40,264 nt of DNA from GCA-2719315 sp964448645 (lineage in GTDB: Bacteria > Bacteroidota > Bacteroidia > Flavobacteriales > Flavobacteriaceae). Under the pieces are notes generated by a model, which did no database searches, was not told the origin of the DNA, and saw only the letters and a list, made by a program, of their open reading frames with translations. The stretch lies in NCBI GenBank assembly GCA_964448645.1, contig CAYUZY010000002.1:1-40264 (forward strand), in the 5' to 3' direction. A program made the position numbers and the translations under genes. This document shows, one piece after another, positions 25,089-34,104 of this stretch. Numbering within the stretch: the first letter of the stretch is position 1; the number at the start of each line of letters is the position of its first letter.

Positions 25089-25733
25089 TTATTTCTTTTC
25101 CATTGCGTTTAACATTCCACTATACACCTGATTCAATGAAGCTAAATTAGCATTCATACTATCCATTTGAGCTTTCAATTTTCTAGCATTACTAGCAATT
25201 TTTTCATTAAATTCTGTATTTCCTTGCGCGGAATTAATTTGCTCTTGATATTTAGCATTAAGCTCTTCCATCTGAGCAGCAGCCTTTGACATTTTTTCTG
25301 CATATGCTTCAGAAGCTGATGCAGCATTAGATGCCGGATTAAGTGCTTGAGCAGAAGATTCCAGATCCTTAATACTCTTTGTTAATCTGTTCATTAACTG
25401 AACATCCAGTTTAGCTTCAGCCATTAACGCATCAATTTTAGATGACAATCCTGGACCTCCACCAGATGATTTGGCTCCACTTCCGCCTTTTACTTTCGAA
25501 ACATATTCGTCATGTTCTTCATGAATTTCTCCAGTAGCAAGAGCAGAAGCTGTAAAAATAAGTGCTTCTGTTCCTAATCCTATTCCAAGAACAAGCCCCC
25601 CAGTTATAGGTCCAAATTCTAAGTGAAGAATTTTAAATAATGCTCCAATAATTACAACAGCTCCTCCTAATCCGAAAAGCATATGCATTATTAATTTACC
25701 TCTAAGTCTTTTTTGTAATGATTTATCGTCCAT
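25089..25733 (-). CDS. gldL: Gliding/T9SS motor stator protein GldL
   Basis: The product has 214 residues with two membrane helices: about 17-34 (HMLFGLGGAVVIIGALFK) and about 41-64 (GPITGGLVLGIGLGTEALIFTASA). Glu56 in GLGTEALIF matches the membrane glutamate known to be needed for the proton path in the Flavobacterium GldL. The C-terminal half is a cytoplasmic coiled coil (LMNRLTKSIKDLESSAQALN, EKIASNARKLKAQMDSMNANLASLN). Its N-terminus is about seven residues longer than in F. johnsoniae. It is placed between gldK (52 bp upstream) and gldM. Confidence 0.96.
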   Translation of the reverse strand: MDDKSLQKRLRGKLIMHMLFGLGGAVVIIGALFKILHLEFGPITGGLVLGIGLGTEALIFTASALATGEIHEEHDEYVSKVKGGSGAKSSGGGPGLSSKIDALMAEAKLDVQLMNRLTKSIKDLESSAQALNPASNAASASEAYAEKMSKAAAQMEELNAKYQEQINSAQGNTEFNEKIASNARKLKAQMDSMNANLASLNQVYSGMLNAMEKK

Positions 25734-25785
25734 CTTATTTATTGTTTTTTATTTCTTAAATATAAAAATTATTAAGTGTTTTTTT

Positions 25786-27165
25786 TTATTTTATCTTAAC
25801 TTTTTGTGAACCTAAATAATCTTGTACTGTTCTAAAACCAATAAAGCTTCTAGAAGTATCAGCATATTCATAGTCTCTAGAACTAACGCGAAGAAAATAT
25901 GCAACATCTTTCCATGATCCACCTCTAATAACTTTTCTTTGTTCATCTTCAAATGACATATTTGGATTTAGAGTTGCTACATAATCATAGGAACCTGAAT
26001 CATAAGAAGAATTAGTCCATTCTGCTACATTCCCTGCCATATTATATAAATTATAATCATTAGGTAAATAGGACTTTGCTTCAACAGTATAAACAGCTTG
26101 GTCTGAAGCATAATCACCTCTTAAAGGCTTAAAATTTGCTAAAAAACAGGCTCTGTCATTAAGAAGATAAGGAGAACCCCAAGGGTATGTACCAGAAGGT
26201 ATTCCTCCTCGAGCAGCATATTCCCATTCACCTTCATTTGGTAACCTAAATCTACTTACAGTATGTTTTCCTTTTGATCTCTGATAACCATTTTTAAAAT
26301 TAGTCCTCCAATTACAGAAAGCTACTGCTTGTTTCCAAGAAACTCCAACTACAGGATAATCTTGATATGCAGGATGAGAAAAATAATCATTATGCATAGG
26401 CTCATTATAAGAATAAATAAAATCTTTAATCCAAACAGTTGTATCAGGATAAATTTGGATTTCTTCTTTTTTAATAAATGGTGTTCTATCAATAAATTGT
26501 TGTCTATTCCTTTTTGATTCTGCAGCTGCACCTTCAGCATCAAACCAAGTATAAGCGTAAACAAGCTTAGTTACGTCAAGTTTCATTTCTCCATTATACC
26601 ATAATTCAGGGGGCAAATAAAGAGAATCCATAACTTCAGCATAAGCTTGATCTACATAATCTTCAGTCTCCCAAGATAAATCAGCATCCCAATTTAAAGG
26701 TCTTCCAGCATAAGGATCTTCACTTACATCATAATAATTCTGCTTCATGTATTTTTGAAACTCACTTAAATCTGAAGTATCTGCATCTTGGAAAGAAAAT
26801 TCACCTATACCCTCTGTGTTTTCTTCACCATCTCCTCCTAATTCAGCAGCTTTTCTAGCAAGCATAGCAAGAGCTATAGAATCTTTTACCCAATAAACAA
26901 ATTGTCTATATTCACTATTAGTAATTTCAGTTTCATCCATATAAAAAGATGGAACTGTAACTGTTTTTGCAGGTGCATTTTGTGTTTGAGCTTGATCTTC
27001 ATCTGATTTACCCATTATATAAGCACCCCCCTCAATTAAAGTCATTCCGTAAGGCTTTTCGCCAAACCACTTTTTTTGTTTTACACCTATTAATTCACCT
27101 CTATTTTTATTTCCGCAAGAAAATAAAATAAAAGAAGTGACAATTAATAAAAATACTTTTTTCAT
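25786..27165 (-). CDS. gldK: Gliding/T9SS lipoprotein GldK
   Basis: Started at the ATG at 27165, the product has 459 residues and begins with a lipoprotein signal (MKKVFLLIVTSFILFSC, acylated Cys17). An upstream in-frame start at 27249 would bury this signal and is unlikely. The domain is of the formylglycine-generating-enzyme (FGE/sulfatase-modifying) type: YGMTLIEGGAYIMGKSDED, YMDETEITNSEYRQFVYWV, FRLPNEGEWEYAARGG, YNLYNMAGNVAEWTNSSYD and RKVIRGGSWKD. GldK is a structural member of the outer-membrane ring with GldN; FGE activity is not expected. It is the first gene of gldKLMN. Confidence 0.95.
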   Translation of the reverse strand: MKKVFLLIVTSFILFSCGNKNRGELIGVKQKKWFGEKPYGMTLIEGGAYIMGKSDEDQAQTQNAPAKTVTVPSFYMDETEITNSEYRQFVYWVKDSIALAMLARKAAELGGDGEENTEGIGEFSFQDADTSDLSEFQKYMKQNYYDVSEDPYAGRPLNWDADLSWETEDYVDQAYAEVMDSLYLPPELWYNGEMKLDVTKLVYAYTWFDAEGAAAESKRNRQQFIDRTPFIKKEEIQIYPDTTVWIKDFIYSYNEPMHNDYFSHPAYQDYPVVGVSWKQAVAFCNWRTNFKNGYQRSKGKHTVSRFRLPNEGEWEYAARGGIPSGTYPWGSPYLLNDRACFLANFKPLRGDYASDQAVYTVEAKSYLPNDYNLYNMAGNVAEWTNSSYDSGSYDYVATLNPNMSFEDEQRKVIRGGSWKDVAYFLRVSSRDYEYADTSRSFIGFRTVQDYLGSQKVKIK

Positions 27166-27277
27166 TAAAAATTTATTCAATAATATAGTTTGCAATAATT
27201 GATTCTGCATAAAACTAACTATTTTTTTTTCTATAACCACATTATACATACTACAAATATTAATTCTAAAAGACTAT

Positions 27278-28429
27278 TTAATGCAACCTTTTAATGGCAT
27301 TAAACCATCTTTCAGGAATTTTATCTTTCATAGCCTCTTCATAATCTTGTTCCGTGCAAGGTAATAACGTAGAAGTTTTAAATTTATTATTTGATATATT
27401 ATCATTTATTAATTCCATCCACCATCTTTGACTTTTATCACTTCTATAAAAAACAATTTCTCTATCTGATAAACTAACATTAAATTTCAAAAAACCTTCA
27501 CTTATATTTATAGGGAACTCATTATATCTGAATTGAACTCCTTCAATAAAATACCAAACTATTTGAGCTAACAACTTATTAAATATTGGTGTAGACCATC
27601 CTAACTCAAATAACCCTAGAAAACAAACTTTGTCACTAATACCAGCATATCTAGACAAAGCACAAATAGTTCTACTATCAATACCATTTGGAGTAGAATT
27701 AATTTCTCCATTAGCTTGCCATGATAAACATTTCATGTCAAAACCTACAATATCAGCATTTCTAAATACAGGTTCAACTTGTTTAACATCATATAAAACA
27801 TCGCCTAAACTAATTGAATCAAAATATAATTTATCCATTAAATCTTTCTCTTCTTGAGCACAATAATAATTTTGATATCCAATATTTGTATAATTGTTTA
27901 AAAAGTTTGGTTGCTCCGTAATGATTTTACTCATGTAAGATCTCCCTGAAATTAATTCTTCATCCTGAGAAAAGTCAAATGAATGATCAACTGAGACAAT
28001 ATTTACTAATTGTTTTTTTGATTCAAAAGATCTATATGCTGGATAAATTAAATCATGACTTCCTCCTAAAAGTATTGGTATAACATTTAATTGACGAAGA
28101 GACAAAATTATTTCATTAAGTGCAGAATAAGTATCCTCAACTGTTTCTCCGTTTTCTAAATTACCAAGATCAATTATATTAATATTCCAATTTCCAGGAT
28201 ATAGTGAATAAAAAGATTCTCGAAAACCATTCAAATCATTATTTTCCATTTTATAAAAACTATTTCGATTTTCAAACACCCCTATTATAGCAATCGAAAA
28301 TTTTTCTAGGTCAGGTAATCCCTCATTTTTATTATAAATCTTTATATTCTTCCCAATAATTTGTTTGGGAAGAGAAGAAATTCGATGATATTCATCTATA
28401 TCAATTGGATTTAAAAAATCTTCAATCAT
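27278..28429 (-). CDS. Arginase/formimidoylglutamase-family protein with degenerate metal site
   Basis: The product has 383 residues with ureohydrolase-fold landmarks: FSIAIIGVFENRNSF, VIPILLGGSHDLIYPAYRSF (GGxH metal motif kept), VNIVSVDHSFDFSQD at the place of the usual DAHxD, and IVGFDMKCLSWQANG at the place of the usual DxDxxDP. The second metal motif has H and S swapped and the third has Lys where the second Asp should be, so a normal binuclear manganese site is unlikely. Homologues in Flavobacteriia are often named formimidoylglutamase and lie next to topA. Catalysis is doubtful. It starts 9 bp after topA and is probably cotranscribed with it. Confidence 0.8.
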   Translation of the reverse strand: MIEDFLNPIDIDEYHRISSLPKQIIGKNIKIYNKNEGLPDLEKFSIAIIGVFENRNSFYKMENNDLNGFRESFYSLYPGNWNINIIDLGNLENGETVEDTYSALNEIILSLRQLNVIPILLGGSHDLIYPAYRSFESKKQLVNIVSVDHSFDFSQDEELISGRSYMSKIITEQPNFLNNYTNIGYQNYYCAQEEKDLMDKLYFDSISLGDVLYDVKQVEPVFRNADIVGFDMKCLSWQANGEINSTPNGIDSRTICALSRYAGISDKVCFLGLFELGWSTPIFNKLLAQIVWYFIEGVQFRYNEFPINISEGFLKFNVSLSDREIVFYRSDKSQRWWMELINDNISNNKFKTSTLLPCTEQDYEEAMKDKIPERWFNAIKRLH

Positions 28430-28438
28430 TATTGTTAA

Positions 28439-30889
28439 TTATTTCTTTGATTTCTTTCCAAGGTAGCCTTCAACATCTTCTTTAGTTAATTTTTGAGGGT
28501 CTATATCTTTAGAAAGCTGAACCCTCTTTTTTCCTTGAATAATTACTGATCTTCCCCATCTAGCTTTTTCAACTCTAATACCAGACTCCTTCCAATCATG
28601 TATCACCTTATCTTTATCCTTTTGAATTCTTTCCTTAATTAAATCTTCAATTTGATATTTTTGCAAGTTTTCAAAATCATATGATTTATTAACATTAATA
28701 AACAGTCCATTCCATTTTATAAATGGACCAAACCTTCCAACACCCTTAACAACAGGAAGCTCATTATAAATATGTATTGGAGCATCTGCTTTTCTTTTTT
28801 CCTCAACAAGTTTTATAGCATCATCAATATTTATTGAATATGGAGAAGAATCTTTTGGAATAGAAATAAAAGTTTTATCAAATTTTATATAAGGACCATA
28901 TCTCCCATTATTTATAGAAACTTCATTGTTTTCATAGGATCCAATTATTCTTGGAAATTCGAATAATTTTATAGCTTCTTCAAAAGTAATAGTTTCCAAA
29001 AGTTGATTTTTAGTCAAACTTGCATAAACTGGATTCTTTTCATCATTTAATTCTCCTAATTGAGCAATTGGACCAAACTTGCCTAATCTAACTTTAAGAA
29101 CTCTACCCGTTTTAGGATCATTTCCTAATATTCTTTCCCCTGATTCTCTCTTTGCATTTTCTTTAACATCTTCAACATTAGAATGAAAATTTTTATAAAA
29201 AGAATCTATCATTTCAGTCCAGTCTTTAGATCCTTTTGCTATATCATCAAAACTTTGTTCTACTTGAGCTGTAAAATTAAAATCCAATATCGATTTAAAA
29301 TTTGTAACTAAAAAATCATTTACAATACTTCCAATGTCAGTAGGAACTAATTTTCCTTTATCACTTCCACTAATTTCAGTTAAACTATTTTCAGCAACCT
29401 CAAACTCTTTAAGCTCTAACTCTATATAACTCCTTTTAACACCCTCAAAACTTCCCTTTTCAATATAGCCTCTATTTTGAATTGTAGATATAGTAGGAGC
29501 AAATGTTGAAGGTCTGCCTATACCTAATTCCTCAAGTTTTTTAACCAAAGAAGCTTCTGAAAATCTATATGGAGGTCTTGAAAACCTTTGTCTTGAAATT
29601 ATTTTTTTTCTTATTATATTATCACCTTTATTTACAAATGGCAATAAAACTTTACCATTTTCTTCTTCCTCATCTTTTCCCTCTAAATAAACTTTTAAGA
29701 ATCCATCAAAAATTATCACCTCTCCATCTGCAATAAACTTCTCAGAAAATTGATCAGATAAAATTTCAATTTGTGTTTTTTCAATTTTGGCTTCACTCAT
29801 TTGAGAAGAAACTGTTCTCCTCCATATAAGGTCATATAAACGAGTCTGATCATAATCAGAAGAAATAGTAGATTTAGAAAAATCTGTAGGTCTTATTGCC
29901 TCATGAGCTTCTTGAGCTCCTTTTGATTTTGATTTATAATTTCTTGTAGACAAATAATCATTTCCATATAAGGACTTTATTTCAATTGCTATACTGTTTT
30001 TTGCTTCATCAGAAATATTTACACTATCAGTTCTCATATAAGTAATTAAACCCGCTTCATATAATCTTTGAGCAACAGTCATTGTTTTACTAACTGAAAA
30101 AGACAATTTTCTAGATGCTTCCTGTTGAAGTGTAGAAGTCGTAAAAGGAGGAGATGGGATCTTTTTAGATGGTTTTTTTAAAATAGAGTTAACCTTATAA
30201 TTAGCATTTTTATTTTTTTCTAAAAAAGTTTTAGTAAGATTCTCATCACTAAAATCTTCATATAAACGAGCTAATAACTGTTTTCCTTCACTTGTAATAA
30301 ATTTAGCTTGAGTTTTAAAACTTTGTTTAGGAATAAAGTCCTTAATTGACCTTTCTCTTTCTACAATTAATCTTACAGCAACTGATTGAACCCTGCCAGC
30401 AGACAAACCCCCTTTTACCTTTTTCCAGAGTACTGGAGATAATTCATATCCAACAAGTCTATCTAAAACTCTTCTTGCTTGTTGGGCATTAACTAAATTA
30501 TTATTTATAACTCTAGGGACTTCAATAGCTCTTTTAATAGCTTTTTCAGTTATTTCTGAAAAAACTATTCGACGTGAATTTTCTTCATTTAAATTTAAAT
30601 TGTTAGATAAATGCCACGCTATGGCTTCACCTTCTCTGTCTTCATCACTTGCAAGCCAAACAATATCAGCCTGTTTAGAAAGTTTTTTTAATTCACTTAC
30701 AATCTTTTTCTTATCTGATGAAATTATATATTTAGGAACAAAGTTGCCATCAACATCAACTCCTAATTCATTTGAAGGTAGGTCTGATATATGTCCAAAA
30801 CAAGAAGCTACTTTAAAATCTTTACCTAAAATTTTTTCTATTGTTTTAGCTTTTGTTGCGGACTCTACTATAACTAAATTTTTAGACAT
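28439..30889 (-). CDS. topA: DNA topoisomerase I (type IA)
   Basis: The product has 816 residues. The TOPRIM domain opens it (MSKNLVIVESATKAKTIEKILG, then ASDEDREGEAIAWHLS with the acidic triad). The active-site tyrosine is Tyr284 in LITYMRTDSVNIS. The gate region GIGRPSTFAPTISTIQNRGY follows. The C-terminus lacks zinc-finger cysteines; instead it has topoisomerase C-terminal repeats (LKVRLGKFGPIAQLG, NNGRYGPYIKFD, VKGVGRFGPFIKW), as usual for Bacteroidota. It relaxes negative supercoils behind polymerases. An exact -7 box lies upstream. The arginase-like gene follows by 9 bp. Confidence 0.97.
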   Translation of the reverse strand: MSKNLVIVESATKAKTIEKILGKDFKVASCFGHISDLPSNELGVDVDGNFVPKYIISSDKKKIVSELKKLSKQADIVWLASDEDREGEAIAWHLSNNLNLNEENSRRIVFSEITEKAIKRAIEVPRVINNNLVNAQQARRVLDRLVGYELSPVLWKKVKGGLSAGRVQSVAVRLIVERERSIKDFIPKQSFKTQAKFITSEGKQLLARLYEDFSDENLTKTFLEKNKNANYKVNSILKKPSKKIPSPPFTTSTLQQEASRKLSFSVSKTMTVAQRLYEAGLITYMRTDSVNISDEAKNSIAIEIKSLYGNDYLSTRNYKSKSKGAQEAHEAIRPTDFSKSTISSDYDQTRLYDLIWRRTVSSQMSEAKIEKTQIEILSDQFSEKFIADGEVIIFDGFLKVYLEGKDEEEENGKVLLPFVNKGDNIIRKKIISRQRFSRPPYRFSEASLVKKLEELGIGRPSTFAPTISTIQNRGYIEKGSFEGVKRSYIELELKEFEVAENSLTEISGSDKGKLVPTDIGSIVNDFLVTNFKSILDFNFTAQVEQSFDDIAKGSKDWTEMIDSFYKNFHSNVEDVKENAKRESGERILGNDPKTGRVLKVRLGKFGPIAQLGELNDEKNPVYASLTKNQLLETITFEEAIKLFEFPRIIGSYENNEVSINNGRYGPYIKFDKTFISIPKDSSPYSINIDDAIKLVEEKRKADAPIHIYNELPVVKGVGRFGPFIKWNGLFINVNKSYDFENLQKYQIEDLIKERIQKDKDKVIHDWKESGIRVEKARWGRSVIIQGKKRVQLSKDIDPQKLTKEDVEGYLGKKSKK

Positions 30890-30908
30890 CTATTAAAATT
30901 TTTCTGGA

Positions 30909-30916
30909 CAAAAATA
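30909..30916 (-). promoter_or_regulatory. Probable promoter -7 box for topA
   Basis: The minus strand reads TATTTTTG, an exact TAnnTTTG, starting 27 nt upstream of the ATG at 30889. A -33 TTTG is not obvious. Confidence 0.55.
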
Positions 30917-31000
30917 GTTAAGTTTTTTTTTAACAGTAAAATTTTTAAATGTTTAAAATATTTAATGGCAAAAAAATAGCTAATAAAAAGAACCTTATTT

Positions 31001-32686
31001 TTGAATAAACAAAAGATTTTGAAAAATTTTATTCCAATTCTTAAATGGCTTCCAAAATATAAAAAAAAGAATTTTTATTTTGACTTTTTAGCTGGAATAA
31101 ATGTGGGTATTTTATTAATTCCTCAAGGAATGGCGTATGCTTTAATTGCCGGATTACCCCCTATTTATGGTCTATATGCTGCTCTAACTCCTCAAATTGT
31201 ATATGCTATTCTAGGTACATCTAGACAACTAGCTGTAGGACCAGTTGCTATAGATTCTTTAATTGTAGCTTCAGGTTTAGGAATAATTTCTATTTCAAGC
31301 CCAGAACAATATATTTTAATAGCTATTTCATTAGCATTTATGGTTGGTTCTTTTCAAATTATAATGGCATTGTTTAGATTTAGTTTTATTACTAACTTTT
31401 TATCTAAACCTATAATAAATGGATTTGTTTCAGCACTAGCAATTATAATTGGTTTTGGTCAATTAAAATATTTGCTAGGAATATCTTTATCACAGACTAG
31501 TCTAATTCAAAATATTTTAATTGATATTTATAATAATATAAATCAAATTAATTTACCAACATTATATCTCGGTTTATTATCAATTTTAATAATACTTTTT
31601 GTCAAAAAATATAAGCCAAAATTTCCAATATATTTTATAATATTAATTTTAGGGACTTTTATTTCTTACATTTTTAATTTAAAGAAAATAGGAATTGATG
31701 TTGTAGGAAATATTCCAAAAGGACTTCCTGAATTTAAAATACCTCTTTTAAACTATGACATTATCATTGACTTATTTACAATAGGAATAACACTAGCTGT
31801 TTTGGGTTATATTCATGCCATTTCAATAGCAAAAAAAATAGAAGAAAAACATAATTATTATAAAATTAATACTAACCAAGAACTTTTAGCCCTTGGCATG
31901 TCAAATATAATAGGATCATTTTTTCAATCTTATCCTGTAAGTGGGGGGTTATCCAGATCAGCTGTCAACGATGAATCCGGAGCTAAATCTGGAATTTCAG
32001 CTATAATTAGTGCGTTTATTGTAGCTCTAATTATTATTTTTTTTACATCCTATCTTTACCATTTGCCAAAGGCAGTATTGTCTTCAATAATCATTGTAGC
32101 TGTTTTTAATCTTATTGATTACAAATTTCCTAGAAAATTATTTTCGAATTTTATAGATGAATTTTTTCTATTAACTATTACATTTTTTATTACAATATTT
32201 TATGGAATTATAGGAGGAATATTAATAGGGATATTAATTTCTATATTAATAATTACCTTAAGATTTAAAAAATCTAATTTCTCTTTAAAGAAAAAGATTA
32301 AAAATTTAATGAATTCCGCAAGCATCATAAGTATATCGGAGAAACACCAAGAGAAAAGTAATATTCTAATTCTAAAATTAAAAGGTCAACTTTTCTATGG
32401 AAATCTAAGTTTTTTAAAATCATTTATTGAAAATAAAACAATTAATTCTTCTTCTTTAAACACATTAATTTTTGATATTAAAAATCTTTATCATATTGAC
32501 AATTCTGGATCAGAATCATTTTGCCAAATAATTAAAAAACTTAATAATAAAAAGATTAGAGTAATAATCTCTGGTTTTAATAAAAAGAAAAAAGGTTTTA
32601 AATTTGACAAGAATTTAATTAATTGCATTAAAAAGGACAATATTTTTATTTCAACAAATAACGCTTTAAATAAGTTAAATGCATAA
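31001..32686 (+). CDS. SulP-family anion transporter with C-terminal STAS domain
   Basis: The product is 561 residues from a TTG start; no in-frame ATG exists before the conserved core and a TAG lies 24 bases upstream. The core shows DFLAGINVGILLIPQGMAYALIAGLPPIYGLYAAL and PVSGGLSRSAVNDESGAKSGISAI, both SulP signatures. About 10-12 membrane helices follow, then a STAS domain (about residues 440-550) with LIFDIKNLYHIDNSGSESF. SulP proteins carry sulfate or other anions such as bicarbonate. The next gene, 11 bp downstream, is a persulfide-dioxygenase-like sulfur protein, which favours a sulfur oxyanion here. It is divergent from topA. Confidence 0.9.
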   Translation: MNKQKILKNFIPILKWLPKYKKKNFYFDFLAGINVGILLIPQGMAYALIAGLPPIYGLYAALTPQIVYAILGTSRQLAVGPVAIDSLIVASGLGIISISSPEQYILIAISLAFMVGSFQIIMALFRFSFITNFLSKPIINGFVSALAIIIGFGQLKYLLGISLSQTSLIQNILIDIYNNINQINLPTLYLGLLSILIILFVKKYKPKFPIYFIILILGTFISYIFNLKKIGIDVVGNIPKGLPEFKIPLLNYDIIIDLFTIGITLAVLGYIHAISIAKKIEEKHNYYKINTNQELLALGMSNIIGSFFQSYPVSGGLSRSAVNDESGAKSGISAIISAFIVALIIIFFTSYLYHLPKAVLSSIIIVAVFNLIDYKFPRKLFSNFIDEFFLLTITFFITIFYGIIGGILIGILISILIITLRFKKSNFSLKKKIKNLMNSASIISISEKHQEKSNILILKLKGQLFYGNLSFLKSFIENKTINSSSLNTLIFDIKNLYHIDNSGSESFCQIIKKLNNKKIRVIISGFNKKKKGFKFDKNLINCIKKDNIFISTNNALNKLNA

Positions 32687-32697
32687 AAGAAATATTA

Positions 32698-34098
32698 ATG
32701 GTAATTGAACAAATATATACAGATTGCTTATCACAGGGTTCATACTATATTGAAAGTAATGGAGAAGCTGCAATAATTGATCCCCTTAGAGAAATTGACT
32801 CCTATATAGAAAAAGCTAAAAAAAACAATGTTAAAATTAAGTATATATTCGAAACGCATTTTCATGCTGATTTTGTTAGTGGACATTTAAGTCTTTCAAA
32901 ATCAACTGGAGCTCCAATTATATTTGGTCCAAATGCATATACTTCATTTGAATCAATTATTGCAAAAGACGGTGAAATCTTTAAGATCGGGTCTGTTTCA
33001 ATTAAAGCCTTGCATACACCAGGTCACACAATGGAAAGCACTACATATCTTCTAAGAAATTCTAAAGGTAAAGATCATGCAATTTTTACTGGAGACACTC
33101 TATTTCTTGGTGATGTAGGAAGACCAGATCTTTCTCAAAAATCTTCAAAACTAAAAAAAGAAGACTTAGCAGCTATTTTATATGAAAGTATTACAAAAAA
33201 AATAATTCCATTATCTGATGATATAATTGTTTATCCTGCCCATGGTGCTGGTTCAGCTTGCGGCAAAAACCTTTCAGAAAAAACTTTTGGCACTCTCGGA
33301 GAACAAAAAAGAACAAATTACGCATTAAGGGCAAATATTAAAAAAGAAGAATTTATTAGAGAAGTTCTTGAAGATCTAGATTCTGCTCCAAAATATTTTA
33401 ATCAAAATGTTAAATTAAATAAAGAAGGATATCAAGATGTTAGTTATATTTTAGATAAAGTTAAAATAGGATTAAACCCTGAAGAATTTGAAATTAAATT
33501 AAATGAATTTAAGGCATTAATTCTTGATGTTAGAAATAAAGATGAATTTTCAAAAGCTCATATTCCAGGTTCAATTTTCATTGGCTTAAATGGAAGTTTT
33601 GCTCCTTGGGTTGGTACTATTTTACAGGATGTCAAAACGCCTATACTGATTGTTAGTCCAAATGGAAGAGAAGAAGAAACGATAACAAGATTAGCTAGAG
33701 TTGGATTTGATAATTCACTAGGTTATTTAAAAGGAGGAATAAATAATTGGATGTCAAGTGGAAGAGTGACTGAAAAAATTAATTCAATTAATGTTCTTGA
33801 TTTTGAAAAAAATTACAAAAAAGAGAGTTTACTTATTTATGATGTTAGAAAAAAGGATGAGTTTTATAATGAAAGTCTTACTGATTCAATTAATTTGCCA
33901 TTAAATAATATTCAGACTAACTTAAATAAATTTTCAAAAAATAATAAATTTTACATTCATTGTAGAACTGGTTATAGAAGTATAATTGCCTGTTCCTATC
34001 TTAAAACAAAAGGATTCAAAAAAATTGTAAATATTGAGTCTGGATTTGAGGGTATTAAAAAAACTAATATTAAAATTAATAATCTTATTTCTGTATAA
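32698..34098 (+). CDS. Persulfide dioxygenase-like MBL protein fused to two rhodanese domains
   Basis: The product has 466 residues. The metallo-beta-lactamase part (about 1-235) is of the ETHE1/persulfide dioxygenase type: ETHFHADFVSGHL (His54, His56, Asp58; Phe59 where many MBL proteins have His), LHTPGHTMEST and FTGDTLFLGDVGRPDL supply the mono-iron ligands. Rhodanese 1 (about 260-350) has Ser320 in place of the catalytic Cys, so it is probably inactive. Rhodanese 2 (about 365-460) keeps the catalytic cysteine in YIHCRTGYRS (Cys422). It likely handles persulfides, giving sulfite or thiosulfate in the cytoplasm. It is paired with the SulP transporter. Confidence 0.88.
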   Translation: MVIEQIYTDCLSQGSYYIESNGEAAIIDPLREIDSYIEKAKKNNVKIKYIFETHFHADFVSGHLSLSKSTGAPIIFGPNAYTSFESIIAKDGEIFKIGSVSIKALHTPGHTMESTTYLLRNSKGKDHAIFTGDTLFLGDVGRPDLSQKSSKLKKEDLAAILYESITKKIIPLSDDIIVYPAHGAGSACGKNLSEKTFGTLGEQKRTNYALRANIKKEEFIREVLEDLDSAPKYFNQNVKLNKEGYQDVSYILDKVKIGLNPEEFEIKLNEFKALILDVRNKDEFSKAHIPGSIFIGLNGSFAPWVGTILQDVKTPILIVSPNGREEETITRLARVGFDNSLGYLKGGINNWMSSGRVTEKINSINVLDFEKNYKKESLLIYDVRKKDEFYNESLTDSINLPLNNIQTNLNKFSKNNKFYIHCRTGYRSIIACSYLKTKGFKKIVNIESGFEGIKKTNIKINNLISV

Positions 34099-34104
34099 TT
34101 TTAA

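Noticed and set aside
25786..27165. GldK as the sulfatase-maturing formylglycine-generating enzyme for the sulfatase at 14194
   Set aside because: Despite the FGE-type fold, synteny with gldL, gldM and gldN and the lipoprotein signal identify it as GldK, which is structural.
27166..27249. Upstream start of gldK adding 28 residues
   Set aside because: It would bury the lipoprotein signal peptide that begins at the ATG at 27165.
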